Shown: in pieces, positions 42,302-52,465 of the stretch
Layout of the letters: every line of letters starts with the position of its first letter
How positions within the stretch are numbered: position 1 is the stretch's first letter
Source of the DNA: Turritopsis dohrnii
Lineage: Eukaryota; Cnidaria; Hydrozoa; Anthoathecata; Oceaniidae
DNA length: 64,000 nt
Assembly: GCA_027922465.2 (NCBI GenBank)
Contig: BQMF02000060.1
Coordinates: forward strand, 124,001 to 188,000
Direction: 5' to 3'
Notes under the pieces: model-generated
The model's database searches: none
Seen by the model: only the letters and a program-made list of their open reading frames with translations
Told to the model about the DNA's origin: nothing
Position numbers and translations under genes: made by a program

Positions 42302-42327
42302 TTTGTTACTTAAAATCGAGTAACAAA
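42302..42327 (+). terminator. Hairpin after SAP-like gene (9-bp stem, 8-nt loop)
   Basis: Arms TTTGTTACT (42302-42310) and AGTAACAAA (42319-42327) are perfect. It is 11 bp after the stop and upstream of the polymerase gene, the one case in this set not between convergent genes. Its arm sequence is nearly that of the hairpin at 36189. Confidence 0.6.
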
Positions 42328-42405
42328 TGTTAACTATATAGTCTGAAAAAATTGGAAATTTCTAAACTACCTTAAAGGAAGCTAAACACATTTGTATATC
42401 ACAAC

Positions 42406-45400
42406 ATGACTTCACGAAATACTGTTGTTCAATTAAAAGCTATCGCGAGAGAACGCGGTCTACATGGCTACTCAAAACTCAGAAAAACTGAGTTGATCGA
42501 ATTATTAGCAAACACACCTGTCCGACCTGTTCCACTACCAAGACCTACTAGGTTTAACCGACCTGTTCCACCACCAAGACCTGTTCCACTACCAAGACCT
42601 ACTAGGTTTAACCGACCTGTTCCACCACCAAGACCTGTTCCAATTATTCCTACCCAACAAGATATGGATTTGTTTGAACAGCAAGAAATGGCAAAAAATA
42701 GACCTCAGGTGAAAAGTAAGTTGGATGAGTTGAAGGAGTGGTTAGTAAGTCACACACCTAAACCTATTCGTGAGAAAGTGAGTAGCGCTTTCAGAGAGAT
42801 GAAGAAGAAGATTCTCAATCTCTATAAGAGGAAGAATGATGATGAAAAAGATGAGGTTATCAATCAGCGAGAGGATGAAAAAGCGTTTGTTCCTGTTGAA
42901 ACAGCGTTTGATAATGCATATAGGAGATATAGGATTAGTGGTGTGAGAGAAACGAACACCTCACGAGAGAGGGATAATGTCGATGCTTTTTTTGAAAAGG
43001 TTAAACCAATATTAATTGACTCGATATTGAAAGTACTTAATGATCTAAATTCAACAAAGATACAAACAACAACCTGGATTAGGTGGAGAAAAGAAGATCT
43101 ATCCGATCCTGAAGCTATAATCTATGTTGATAAAGCGTTCAATTCTAAAATGACGGAAGTTTTTCAAGAAAGTGACTTGAATCAAACGCTTGATGAGATG
43201 TTTGCTCATATGAAGACGCAGATTGAAAACCCAAAGCTACCTAACTCTGGTTTTGTTATTGAAAGGATTTTGAATATTGATATTGACTTTCATAAGCTAA
43301 AATTAACGAGAGGCAGCTCTTACTTACCTTTACCTGAGAATTTCAGTGGGAAACGATCTGTTATCAATCCACATAACGAAGATGATGAAGAGTGCTTCAA
43401 ATGGGCTGTTATCGCAGCTCTCAATCATGATAAGATCGATAATCATCCTGAACGAATCTCAAACCTCAAAAAGCATGATAACTATAATTGGGACGATTTA
43501 TCGTTTCCAATGTCGCTAAATAAAATAGATTTGTTTGAGAGGAGGAACCCTGATATCGCTGTGCATGTTTTAACAAAAGACGATATAGATGGTATCTATG
43601 TGTGCCGTAAATCGAAGTATTTTGATCGTGAGGAGACAGCTATTTTGTTTTTACTATGTGAAGAAGAGAAAAGACATTATATCGCTGTAAAGAACTTGAG
43701 CGGTGTCTTGAGTAAGGTCAACTCGAAGCATGAACATAAAGAGCATTATTGTTTAAATTGTCTCTATGGTTTTTCAAGCGAGCGAGTTAGAGATGAACAC
43801 TTTAAATATTGTATAAATAATGATGTGGCTATGATTGAAATGCCTGAAGAGGGTAGTAAAGTTAAATTTCATGATGGACAATATCAATTCAAGGTACCTT
43901 TTATGATGTATGCAGATTTCGAGTCTGTTCTCGTAAGGTGTGAAGATACGAATAAGAAAGAACAAAATGAATCTTTTATCGAAAAAGTAACCACTCACGT
44001 ACCATCAGGTTTTTGTTGTTATTCTAAATTTGCGTATGGTAAAGTATCGAATCCTCTAAAACTGTATCGAGGTGAAGATTGTGTTGAGGTATTTGTTAAT
44101 CATGTGGTAGAAGAGGTGAAAAGATTATATAACATGTTTCCTGAAAAAGAGATGGAACCTCTAACAAAACAAGAGTGGAAGAGTTTTTCAAATGTAGACA
44201 AGTGTCATATATGTATGAAAGAATTTGGTGGTGATGAAAACCTTAGGGTAAGAGATCATTGTCACTACACTGGGAAATATAGAGGAGCTGCTCATAAGAA
44301 ATGTAACCTTAGATTCAAGATACCGTCATATATTCCTATAGCTTTCCACAATCTGAGTGGTTATGATGCTCATCTATTTATCAAAGAACTCGCGAGACAA
44401 TATGGACATGAAACATTGAGAGCGATAGCTGAAAACAAAGAGAAGTATATTTCATTTAGTCTAGACGTAAAGGTTGGTGAATACATTGACAAAGATGGAA
44501 AAACTAAAGACAAAAAGATACAGTTGAGATTCATCGATTCCGCTAGATTTATGATGAGTAGTTTGGATAATCTATCAAAGAACTTGAGTGATGAACAGTG
44601 TAAGAACCTTCGAAAATACTTCAAGGGTGATGATACTTTTAATCTGATGAGAAGAAAAGGAGTATACCCATATGAATATATGGATTCTTTCGAAAGATTT
44701 AATGAAGCGAAACTACCACCAAAAGAGGCCTTTTATAGTAAGTTAAATTTAGCTGAAATAAACAAGAAAGACTATGAACACGCTCAAAAGGTATGGAATA
44801 TGATGAAAGAGAAAACGCTTGGAAAATATCATGACCTTTACTTATTAACTGATGTGTTATTACTAACAGATGTGTTTGAGACTTTTAGAGAGACTTGTCT
44901 AGAGAATTATCAATTAGATCCTGCACATTTTTACACTGCTCCTGGTTTATCATGGCAGGCGTGTTTGAAACAAACGAGGATAGAGTTAGAATTGTTGAGC
45001 GATCTAGATATGTTTATATTTATGGAGCAGGGAATTAGAGGAGGTCTTGTTCAAGCTGTTCAGAGATATGCTGAAGCAAATAATAAGTATATGGGAGATC
45101 GATATGATCCTGCTAAAGAGAGTAGTCATCTTCAATATTTGGATGCGAACAATCTTTATGGTTGGGCGATGACACAAAAGCTGCCGATAGGTAATTTCAA
45201 GTGGGATGATCCTAATAAATTTACATCTGAAAGGATTAGTGAGTTGGTTGAAGAAAATGGTGAAAAGGGTTATATATTAGAGGTTGATGTTAGATATCCT
45301 ATAGAACTTCATGACTCGCATAATGATCTTCCATTTATGGCTGAAAGGAAAAAGATTAATAAAGTAGAAAAACTTATTCCGTGTTTATCAGATAAGAAGA

Positions 45401-46353
45401 ATTATATTACGCATATTAGAGCTCTTGATCAGGCTTTGAAACACGGGTTGATTCTAGAAAAGGTTCATAGAGTAGTAGAATTTAATCAAATCGCTTGGAT
45501 GAAACCATACATTGATTTTAATACGCAACTAAGAACACGAGCCAAAAACGAGTTCGAGAAAGATTTTTTCAAGTTGATGAATTGTTCAGTTTTTGGAAAG
45601 ACAATGGAAAATATTAGAAAACACAAAGATATAAAGTTGGTTACGCGTAAACAGCAATATGAAAAATTAGTTATGAAACCAAACTTCAAGTCGGCCACTT
45701 ATTTTAGTGAATCGTTAATGGGAGTAGAGATGGGTAAGATAAAGGTTGTTTTAAATAAACCGATTTATATGGGACCAGCTATCTTAGATTTGAGTAAGAT
45801 AGTAATGTATGAGTTTCATTATGACTATATGAAGCCGAAATATAGAGATAATCTTAAATTATTATATATGGATACGGATTCGTTAGTCTATCATATTAGA
45901 ACTGATGACTTTTATAAGGATATTGCGGATGATGTAGAAAAGAGATTTGACACGAGTGGATATAGCGTTGAAGATGGAAGACCTTTACCAATTGGAAAGA
46001 ATAAGAAAGTTCTTAAATTAATGAAGGATGAGTTGGGAGGAAAAATCATGATGGCGTTTATAGCGTTGAGAGCAAAGACTTATGCGTATAAACAAATCGA
46101 TGAAAAAGAAGGTAAGAGATGTAAAGGTGTAAAGAAATGTGTTGTTAAAAAGACGATTGGGTTTGATGACTACAAAGAGTGTTTATTCAAAAATAAGAAT
46201 GTCTACAGAGAACAAATGATTATTAGATCGATTAAACATGATGTATATACAATAAATCAAAATAAATTGGCTCTTAATGCGGATGATGATAAACGAATAA
46301 TTTTAGATGATGGAATTACAACATTAGCCAGAGGACATTATAAACATATATAA
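42406..46353 (+). CDS. Protein-primed family B DNA polymerase with SAP and zinc modules (1315 aa)
   Basis: Domains in order: SAP module (residues about 4-34); a duplicated Pro/Arg linker of RPVPLPRPTRFN units (about 42-82); a Cys330/His424 region (EECFKWAV, RHYIAVKN); a CCHC finger (Cys449, Cys452, His465, Cys469); exonuclease motifs I (Asp504, Glu506), II (Asn649, Asp654) and III (Tyr812, Asp816). Between exo I and II is an endonuclease VII-like zinc module (Cys600, Cys603, Asp617-His-Cys-His, His630, Cys633). Polymerase motif A is at Asp913 (YLDANNLYG), B at Lys1056 to Gly1064, and C is DTDS at 1156-1159. All catalytic residues are present. The enzyme replicates the linear element from a terminal protein primer. 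The last gene before the right terminal repeat. Confidence 0.96.
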   Translation: MTSRNTVVQLKAIARERGLHGYSKLRKTELIELLANTPVRPVPLPRPTRFNRPVPPPRPVPLPRPTRFNRPVPPPRPVPIIPTQQDMDLFEQQEMAKNRPQVKSKLDELKEWLVSHTPKPIREKVSSAFREMKKKILNLYKRKNDDEKDEVINQREDEKAFVPVETAFDNAYRRYRISGVRETNTSRERDNVDAFFEKVKPILIDSILKVLNDLNSTKIQTTTWIRWRKEDLSDPEAIIYVDKAFNSKMTEVFQESDLNQTLDEMFAHMKTQIENPKLPNSGFVIERILNIDIDFHKLKLTRGSSYLPLPENFSGKRSVINPHNEDDEECFKWAVIAALNHDKIDNHPERISNLKKHDNYNWDDLSFPMSLNKIDLFERRNPDIAVHVLTKDDIDGIYVCRKSKYFDREETAILFLLCEEEKRHYIAVKNLSGVLSKVNSKHEHKEHYCLNCLYGFSSERVRDEHFKYCINNDVAMIEMPEEGSKVKFHDGQYQFKVPFMMYADFESVLVRCEDTNKKEQNESFIEKVTTHVPSGFCCYSKFAYGKVSNPLKLYRGEDCVEVFVNHVVEEVKRLYNMFPEKEMEPLTKQEWKSFSNVDKCHICMKEFGGDENLRVRDHCHYTGKYRGAAHKKCNLRFKIPSYIPIAFHNLSGYDAHLFIKELARQYGHETLRAIAENKEKYISFSLDVKVGEYIDKDGKTKDKKIQLRFIDSARFMMSSLDNLSKNLSDEQCKNLRKYFKGDDTFNLMRRKGVYPYEYMDSFERFNEAKLPPKEAFYSKLNLAEINKKDYEHAQKVWNMMKEKTLGKYHDLYLLTDVLLLTDVFETFRETCLENYQLDPAHFYTAPGLSWQACLKQTRIELELLSDLDMFIFMEQGIRGGLVQAVQRYAEANNKYMGDRYDPAKESSHLQYLDANNLYGWAMTQKLPIGNFKWDDPNKFTSERISELVEENGEKGYILEVDVRYPIELHDSHNDLPFMAERKKINKVEKLIPCLSDKKNYITHIRALDQALKHGLILEKVHRVVEFNQIAWMKPYIDFNTQLRTRAKNEFEKDFFKLMNCSVFGKTMENIRKHKDIKLVTRKQQYEKLVMKPNFKSATYFSESLMGVEMGKIKVVLNKPIYMGPAILDLSKIVMYEFHYDYMKPKYRDNLKLLYMDTDSLVYHIRTDDFYKDIADDVEKRFDTSGYSVEDGRPLPIGKNKKVLKLMKDELGGKIMMAFIALRAKTYAYKQIDEKEGKRCKGVKKCVVKKTIGFDDYKECLFKNKNVYREQMIIRSIKHDVYTINQNKLALNADDDKRIILDDGITTLARGHYKHI

Positions 46354-46482
46354 GAGGTAAGAGGTAAAAAAAACAAAAAAAACAAAATAAAAAAAAAACA
46401 AGATAAACGAATTATACATGATACCTATTGACTTTGAAGATCTTTTTTGACTGCAACGATGATCTGTGTCTGTGTCTGTGTG

Positions 46483-46767
46483 TCTGTATGTCATATGTAT
46501 TATTAGCTTATTTATGTTATAAAAATGAAACTACTACAAACTGCTTTTTACTACATTTTTATGATATTGTTTACATTTATGAGTAATTTGCGGTTATAAT
46601 AATAGAAACTGCTTATGTGTTGTGTAATCAAAATAACACGTTTCATAACTCGTATCGCGTTATGAAAACAAAGATGATAATATTAGCTATAGTAGGGAAA
46701 TTCCCGAAATCATATGATTTCTGATGACGTCATAGTTTTGTCCTAACATCGGCACTTTCCTATCTCT
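46483..46767. repeat. Polinton right terminal inverted repeat (285 bp)
   Basis: Reverse complement of 31686-31970 with no difference noticed. Immediately inside (about 46463-46484) lies a TCTGTG microsatellite absent from the left side. TTAGT (46768-46772) follows the end. Confidence 0.92.
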
Positions 46768-47010
46768 TTAGTCAAACCTGGCAAAATCATTGTCAAATTC
46801 GAAATCAGCACCTTTCAAATGTGATCCGTGCAAATTTTTATGAAAATTGAAGAACTTTCGAAATTTGGTCCAAATTTGGCCTAAATTGGCCAATTTTAGT
46901 CAAACCTGGCAAAATCATTGTCAAATTCGAAATCAGCACCTTTCAATTGTGCTCTGTGCAAATTTTCATGAAAATTGGTCAACTGGAAGTCCTAATTTGA
47001 CCAAATTTGC
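46768..47010. repeat. 128-bp tandem repeat, right part (Polinton target site)
   Basis: It continues the repeat interrupted at 31685: TTAGTCAAACCTGGCAAAAT, AATCAGCACCTTTCAA and GAACTTTCG (46852). The last unit decays after about 46975. A GTA microsatellite follows at about 47065. Confidence 0.85.
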
Positions 47011-47370
47011 GAATTCGGCAACGATGTCATGTAAACGCTGCACGAAAACGTTCATAACTTGGAGTAGTAGTAGTAGTAGGAGGAGAAACCACGGGTATTT
47101 TAAATACTTTACTCCACCACGGGTGTCCTAAAGTCAAAAACAAGAAAATATTGTAACAATTCATATTACAATGTACATTATCAATATTTACAATTATTTA
47201 TCATACAAATATACAAAAATGTAACTTAGTAACGGACAGATCTTTAATTACAGAACGAAAAACTTCTCACAACATTCATACTTTATCACGTTTTCGTGAA
47301 TTATTTCTAAGTGATTTCTTTTGTCCATAGCAACGCCGAAGTGATGCTTCGATTGTCTAACTATAGGTAA

Positions 47371-47904
47371 TCACAATGGGGTATTTTCCACGAGTATAAC
47401 GAATTCTTTTAAAACAGGAGATTTTCCCTCAAATAAGAAATGCACGGGCTTGTTACTTTTATATGACTTGTTCAGGTCAGGCGTTGAGACATCGTTAGGA
47501 AAACTGGGCATTGAATCATCCCCATCCATTGAAATGTCTGGCTCGTCATTTTCTTTTAAAGTAGATAGAATTTCTGCTGGACAACCTGCAAGGTTTCTTC
47601 GATAAGAAGATTCCATAGAAAAAATATTCCTTTTGTTTTTCAATCTACTGCTGGTCCTCCTTCGCATGGAACGAGTAGAAAATGTATGATTACGTTCTTT
47701 GAGGTTCATCCTATCCACTTGGGGTGATATCCATTGAGAAGAAGAGCAATAATCAATAGCTACCATTGGAACTTTAATTGGTTCCCCTGTTTGGATAGAA
47801 TCCTCCAAATGCAGGTCTCCATTGTATGTTTCTTCCACAAACTCCAAAGGCACCTTTTCAATCTTTTTCTTTTTCTTCCTCCGATATTTTCTTCTTGTCT
47901 CCAT
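47371..47904 (-). CDS. Unrecognised basic protein (177 aa)
   Basis: An ATG-to-TGA frame with coding-like composition: a very basic start (RRKYRRKKKKK), RRRTSSRLKNKRN in the middle, an acidic Ser/Asp stretch and a conserved-looking C terminus KEFVILVENTPL. KPVHF near residue 154 is a loose match to a PP1 docking motif. I do not recognise the family. It lies 515 bp downstream of BORCS5 on the same strand and could be an independent intronless gene or the last exon of a larger one. A nuclear protein is likely from the basic clusters. Confidence 0.5.
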   Translation of the reverse strand: METRRKYRRKKKKKIEKVPLEFVEETYNGDLHLEDSIQTGEPIKVPMVAIDYCSSSQWISPQVDRMNLKERNHTFSTRSMRRRTSSRLKNKRNIFSMESSYRRNLAGCPAEILSTLKENDEPDISMDGDDSMPSFPNDVSTPDLNKSYKSNKPVHFLFEGKSPVLKEFVILVENTPL

Positions 47905-48418
47905 AATTATATATAGCTATTCTAATTTCTTTAATTCCACACATACTTATTTCAGGGAAATAGCCATTTCTCTTTGAAGCTACAAAAACAGTATTATTGT
48001 GAAATTATTCCACAACAGAAACAAAAAATATAGTGAAGATTTCACATTCACATGTGAATTAACTTATATACAAATACTCCACATTACCCTATCTTCTCCA
48101 AGTCCAACAAAGATGTAATAATTTCTCAAACACCAGTTACAGTGGTGTGAAATAAATGTAAAAAATAAATTGTTTCACCATAAAACACATTAGTGCTTTT
48201 TTATTAGCTTCTCTAAGACACTACAAGGAAGATAGCCACTACGTATGAAGATACAAACTACTGCCAAGAACATATTTTACTATCAAATAAAATGAACTTT
48301 ATCTTAATACTTTTCCGTAAACTTAATAACAAATAAATTTTTTCTAAATGACAACATAAAAGTGATATTTACAAATCAAATATAAAAACCGCAAACATAT
48401 AAATAAACATCAAGATTT

Positions 48419-48949
48419 CTAAGTAATTTCTGGGTCGATAATTCGCTCATTTTCAGGAAGACGTTCATTCAAATTTTTAAATTGCAATTTCACATTCTCT
48501 AAATTGATGGCAATTCTTTCCAGAAGGTTCATCACCTCTGTGACTTTAATAATTTGAGAAATCACATGATCGATCGATTTCTGACGTTCATGTAAATTCT
48601 TATAATTAGCCAGTGCAAAAGAGTCCACTTCTTTGATACGTTTAGTTAATACATTTTGATCGAATGAAACCGCTTCAGAGCATTCTGTCAAGTGAAACTG
48701 ATAACGCAAAACCATCTCAGAAATAGGAGCAAAATTGATTCTTGGTATATCTTGATACATCTCTTCTGTAAAACTTAAAATAGGTTTACTAAGTTTCAAA
48801 TTCTTCAGAAGTTCCATATCTTCATCAGCTGCCTTGTCATTCTTTTCCGCTTGTTTGGAAACAACTACAATGTCATTCAATCGAGCTTTTGGTTTTTCCT
48901 GTACTGATTTTGTGGGTATTCCCAAGATATTACTCTGATCATTACCCAT
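48419..48949 (-). CDS. BORCS5: BORC complex subunit 5 (myrlysin)
   Basis: A complete single-exon 176-residue protein (human 196). It starts MGNDQSN, a good N-myristoylation signal after Met removal. Family-specific stretches are LNDIVVVSK, LRYQFHLTECSEAVSFDQNVLTKRIKEVD, HERQKSID and the end LNERLPENERIIDPE. BORC sits on the lysosome surface and recruits ARL8 for kinesin-driven outward movement; BORCS5 supplies the lipid anchor. Mostly helical. The lack of introns contrasts with the other host genes here; a retrocopy is possible but the frame is intact. Confidence 0.9.
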   Translation of the reverse strand: MGNDQSNILGIPTKSVQEKPKARLNDIVVVSKQAEKNDKAADEDMELLKNLKLSKPILSFTEEMYQDIPRINFAPISEMVLRYQFHLTECSEAVSFDQNVLTKRIKEVDSFALANYKNLHERQKSIDHVISQIIKVTEVMNLLERIAINLENVKLQFKNLNERLPENERIIDPEIT

Positions 48950-48999
48950 TATTTAAACTAAACTTTTAAATAAAACACAAAAAATTAAAAAAATGTCCC

Positions 49000-49640
49000 T
49001 ACACATTTTTTTTTGTTTCAACTAACATTGAAAATTTCTTTGTAGTTTTGTTATTTAAGTTATTAAGATGTGCAAGGGCCTTCAGGAGAAATCAAACTTG
49101 CTAATAAAAACACTATTTTATAAAGGATAGAAACTCTATATACAACAAAAAGGTGAAAGCATGTATCCATGAAATATCAAAAATATATAACTTATCTATG
49201 ATATAAAATCTCAACAAAAAAATTCCAAAATAGACTGATTCATGAAAATAAATAGCTGCAAAATTTTTGTTTGCTTTTGAGACCATGAAAATCACCATCA
49301 ATCTTCCTCACTTTGGAAAGCCTTCCCTGGTTAAAATCCTGACAGGATCCTAGCTAGGATTTCAACCAGGGTTTAAACACAAATAACAAACAATGACGGG
49401 GTTTGATAAATCGCTATATGTTGCCTAGTGTTCTTATGAAATTCATATCATGTGGAAAGTAACAAAATAGAGTACACATTCACTAACTCTTAAAAACAAT
49501 AACATTTATATCACTCAACATTTTACAACTTATTTCTTACTATAAATGAAGAATAATTCCATTATCAATACATCAACACACCTTCACATAACACTAGAGA
49601 TGAAATTTCTTCATATAAACAACCCCTTAGTTTGTGGTGT
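49000..49640. other. Upstream flank of BORCS5
   Basis: No supported gene. About 49326-49376 holds a palindromic pair (CCCTGGTTAAAATCCTGACA and its near complement ending in CAACCAGGG), probably a small hairpin repeat. Confidence 0.4.
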
Positions 49641-49649
49641 AAATCTTTT

Positions 49650-50090
49650 TACACGCTTTTTTTTTATAAGAACAATTTTATAAGAATACAAGCCTCACAT
49701 TTGTCAAAAAAATAAGAAAAAAATAAGAACAACCTGAGGCTCTAATCAATGTTTTAAAAATTAAGAACAGCCTAAGCCTAGATTTTCTTATAAAATACAA
49801 TTCATGATAAGAACAACTCATTTTTGTCAATTTTCTCACTGAAAAATGGTTTAGAAGTTTGTTATTTTTCTTCACCTTTCTTCGAACAGCAACCATGCTC
49901 TTAAAAAGTTGTTTTTAAAAAGTTTTATTTTAATTTTACTGGAAGTTCCATAAATAAGAACAAAATGAGGCTGAAACCTGAAATTGCGTTCTTAAAGCCA
50001 AGAACAAAATAAGAACAATTCAGGCTGAAAACACCTGAAAAAATAAGAACAGCCAGCCTCAGGTCAGATTTTACTGTTTCTTATGCAATG
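49650..50090. mobile_element. MITE with TA-CACGCTTTTTTTT end, truncated copy
   Basis: It starts TACACGCTTTTTTTTTATAA like the complete copy at 63364-63821 and shares the TAAGAACAGCCTAAGCCT, AACAGCAACCATGCT and AGAACAGCCAGCCTCAGGTC stretches. The right inverted end is missing: similarity stops after TTTTACTG.TTCTTAT. Confidence 0.65.
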
Positions 50091-50520
50091 CTATTTCAAA
50101 TGATTTTAAAAAAACTTTGAAATCAGCCTGACGTATTATGCACATGTGCATTGTTACTTTTGATTGTGTTCAAATTCAGCTATACATAAAATAACTATAA
50201 CTATAACTTAAGAGACATAACTAACACTATAGAAAGAAAAATATCCCACAAAACATCACTGCCCAGCCCATGACTATACCATAAAAAATATAAGAAACAC
50301 TTTAACCACAATTGGAAAACAAAAGGAACAAAATATATTTAACTAAATATCAAACAATACTCATTTAAATCAGGCCTGGTCATAAGAAAACTAGCAATTG
50401 CATTAGTAACCTTAATTTGAAGATATCAGTTATGGCGTATGCTCCTGTAAATTTTCCAGATCGAGGATCTTCATTCTGTATGATAATCAAGTCAATCAAT
50501 GTGTCAAGTCAATGTGTCAT

Positions 50521-51346
50521 CAGTGGCGTAACTGAGTTAAACTTAGGGTAGGTGCGTTTTTGACAAATTTGGGCAATATTAAAGCAATAGCACACTTCAT
50601 GCCATAGTAACAAATGCACAGAGCTAATTTATGCAACTTTGTTGACAAATAATTAATTTAAGGGCAGAAAGTTTCGCGGGCAGAAAGTTTTGCAAGGATG
50701 GAAAATCGCGAAATCTCGCGAATTTAATTTTCGCTAATGACAGTTTTAAAATAAATTTTACTGATAAAACTGTCGCGAATCCTCCAAAAACTTTACTTTC
50801 GGGGGAAAAAACTTTCATGAATGACAATGAATAAAGAAATTTTTTTTTGAATTATTTTAAAAATTCTTAACTTTCTTTCAAAAAAACTGTATTAGTTCAT
50901 TTTAGAGCGAGTCATTCATTTCTTCCCACTCCGAATCTTCATCACTACTATCCTCGATAAAATCAGACCTTCTCCCACACAAAATCTCGAATTCTTCCAG
51001 ATCATATGTTGGTGATTGACAATAGATGTTGATTACCAGTGTCGTTTTCTTGTTCAAAATTGGGTGGAGATCATGAAAAGGGTCGATCGGATTTTTTGTT
51101 GTTCAAAAAACTTTAGCAACTTTTAGAAAAACTTGACTTTTCGCGAATTTTGAATTTACTTTCTTACATGGCAGAACTTTCGAGAAAAAAGGCAAAAATC
51201 ATGAAAGTTTCCGCCCTTAAAGTAATGATTTATATAACTTTAGTGAAAAGAATATCGTATGAAATATTACTTGGTCAGAAAAAAGGGCAAGCTAAATCAG
51301 AGGGCGGTGCGATCGCACCCAACGCACCCCGCCAGTTACGCCACTG
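50521..51346. mobile_element. 826-bp MITE with CAGTGGCGTAACT ends
   Basis: Perfect inverted ends CAGTGGCGTAACT / AGTTACGCCACTG are flanked by GTCAT on both sides (50516-50520, 51347-51351). Sub-terminal parts differ but the interior contains inverted GGGCAGAAAGTTT / AACTTTC.. stretches. The ends resemble those of some hAT-type elements, but the 5-bp duplication does not fit the 8 bp expected of hAT. Confidence 0.65.
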
Positions 51347-51869
51347 GTCATATATGTAAAAATATCGAGATTTTCACGGAGAATGAATTTAACAAGAAAT
51401 ATAATGTTTTCGATTCGGAACGTAAAATGAGCTAAAGATAACTTTGAGGGTAAATAAAATATCTTCAAAAGATAATAAAGAGGAAAAATAAAACCTGAAA
51501 ATTAAAAAAAAATTGTATTACTCTCCATCGTTTTGTTTTGAAGTTCAAATCGTTTTTGAAACAAAGACGTTTCCATTCCATTAACTCATCACCATCTGGC
51601 TGGTTAATTTTTTAATTTTTTTTCGAAACTGCAACCTTTGTGAATACTTTTTTTAACTTAATGTTAAAAAAAATTTAAAAAGAAAGAGAAAATTACATAA
51701 TACAATTATATAAATAATACGTAATAAAATTGCGCGCACCAAGCTCCTTCTTCGTTTCGCAGCGGATTTCGCGGAGTAAACTTGTTTTCTATGACCAAAC
51801 GAAGAAAATTTGTGAGCACTGATTTTTAATTCAAAACCAAAAATATTCCAAAAAGCGATCACAGCACAT

Positions 51870-52465
51870 TACCTTAAGGGAACTAATTTTCACGGGTACA
51901 AATTTTCGCGGAACATATTATCGCGGAACTTATTTTCGCGTTTTTTGCCCCTTTCCATGAAATTAAGTTCCGCAAAATACAAAATAATGGCTTGACTGCG
52001 AAAATTAGTTCCACTAAATTTAAGATTTTTAAACCGCTAAATCAGTGATTCGATTTTTAGCACCACGTGACACTCTGATCCGCTGTTTGCAGCTTCATAA
52101 TTCAGTAAATCGAAATTAAGTTGAGATTCAAACCGTTTCCGAAATCATAAACATCTTGTAATCGGGAAAACGATTATTTTTGTAATTTTTTATATTATTT
52201 TGTTTGAAAAAATGTTGGTTGACAGTATAATAGTTGACAGTACAATAGTATAATAGTTTAAAGTAGACAGTACAATGGTTCTTCTTTCTCTTGATCTCCC
52301 TCCTCCGCATGACATGCTTACCGCAAAAATAAGTTCCACAAATTTCATAAAAAATCCTTCAGCCGCGAAAATAAGTTCGGCGAAACTTGCCCATTTTGAC
52401 CCATCCAACCGCGAAAATTTGTTTCGCAAAGATTTATACCCGCGAAAATTAGTTCCCTTAAGGTA
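51870..52465. mobile_element. 596-bp MITE with TACCTTAAGGGAACTAATTT ends
   Basis: The left end TACCTTAAGGGAACTAATTT and right end AAATTAGTTCCCTTAAGGTA are perfectly inverted. Repeated CGCGAAAATnAGTTCC units occur in both arms. Outside, ATCACAGCACAT (51858-51869) and ATCGCAGCACAT (52466-52477) differ by one base. Confidence 0.7.

Larger units (their letters stand above)
31686..46767. mobile_element. Complete Polinton/Maverick element, 15,082 bp
   Basis: It is bounded by 285-bp terminal inverted repeats (31686-31970 and 46483-46767) that read identical in the comparison made here, starting AGAGATAGGAAAGTGCC. TTAGT directly abuts both ends; read as TTTAGT with a one-base offset, the duplication becomes the usual Maverick 6 bp. 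It encodes the hallmark set: protein-primed DNA polymerase B, retroviral-type integrase, FtsK/HerA-type packaging ATPase and capsid-like proteins. No stop or frameshift was seen in any of about 15 genes. Together with matching repeats this points to a young, possibly still competent element. There is no separate adenain-like protease. Gene orientation is mixed, with several convergent pairs. Confidence 0.95.

Noticed and set aside
47371..47904. Assignment as a sororin/shugoshin-type or PP1-regulator gene
   Set aside because: Only a short KPVHF motif and basic clusters support it, which is too weak.
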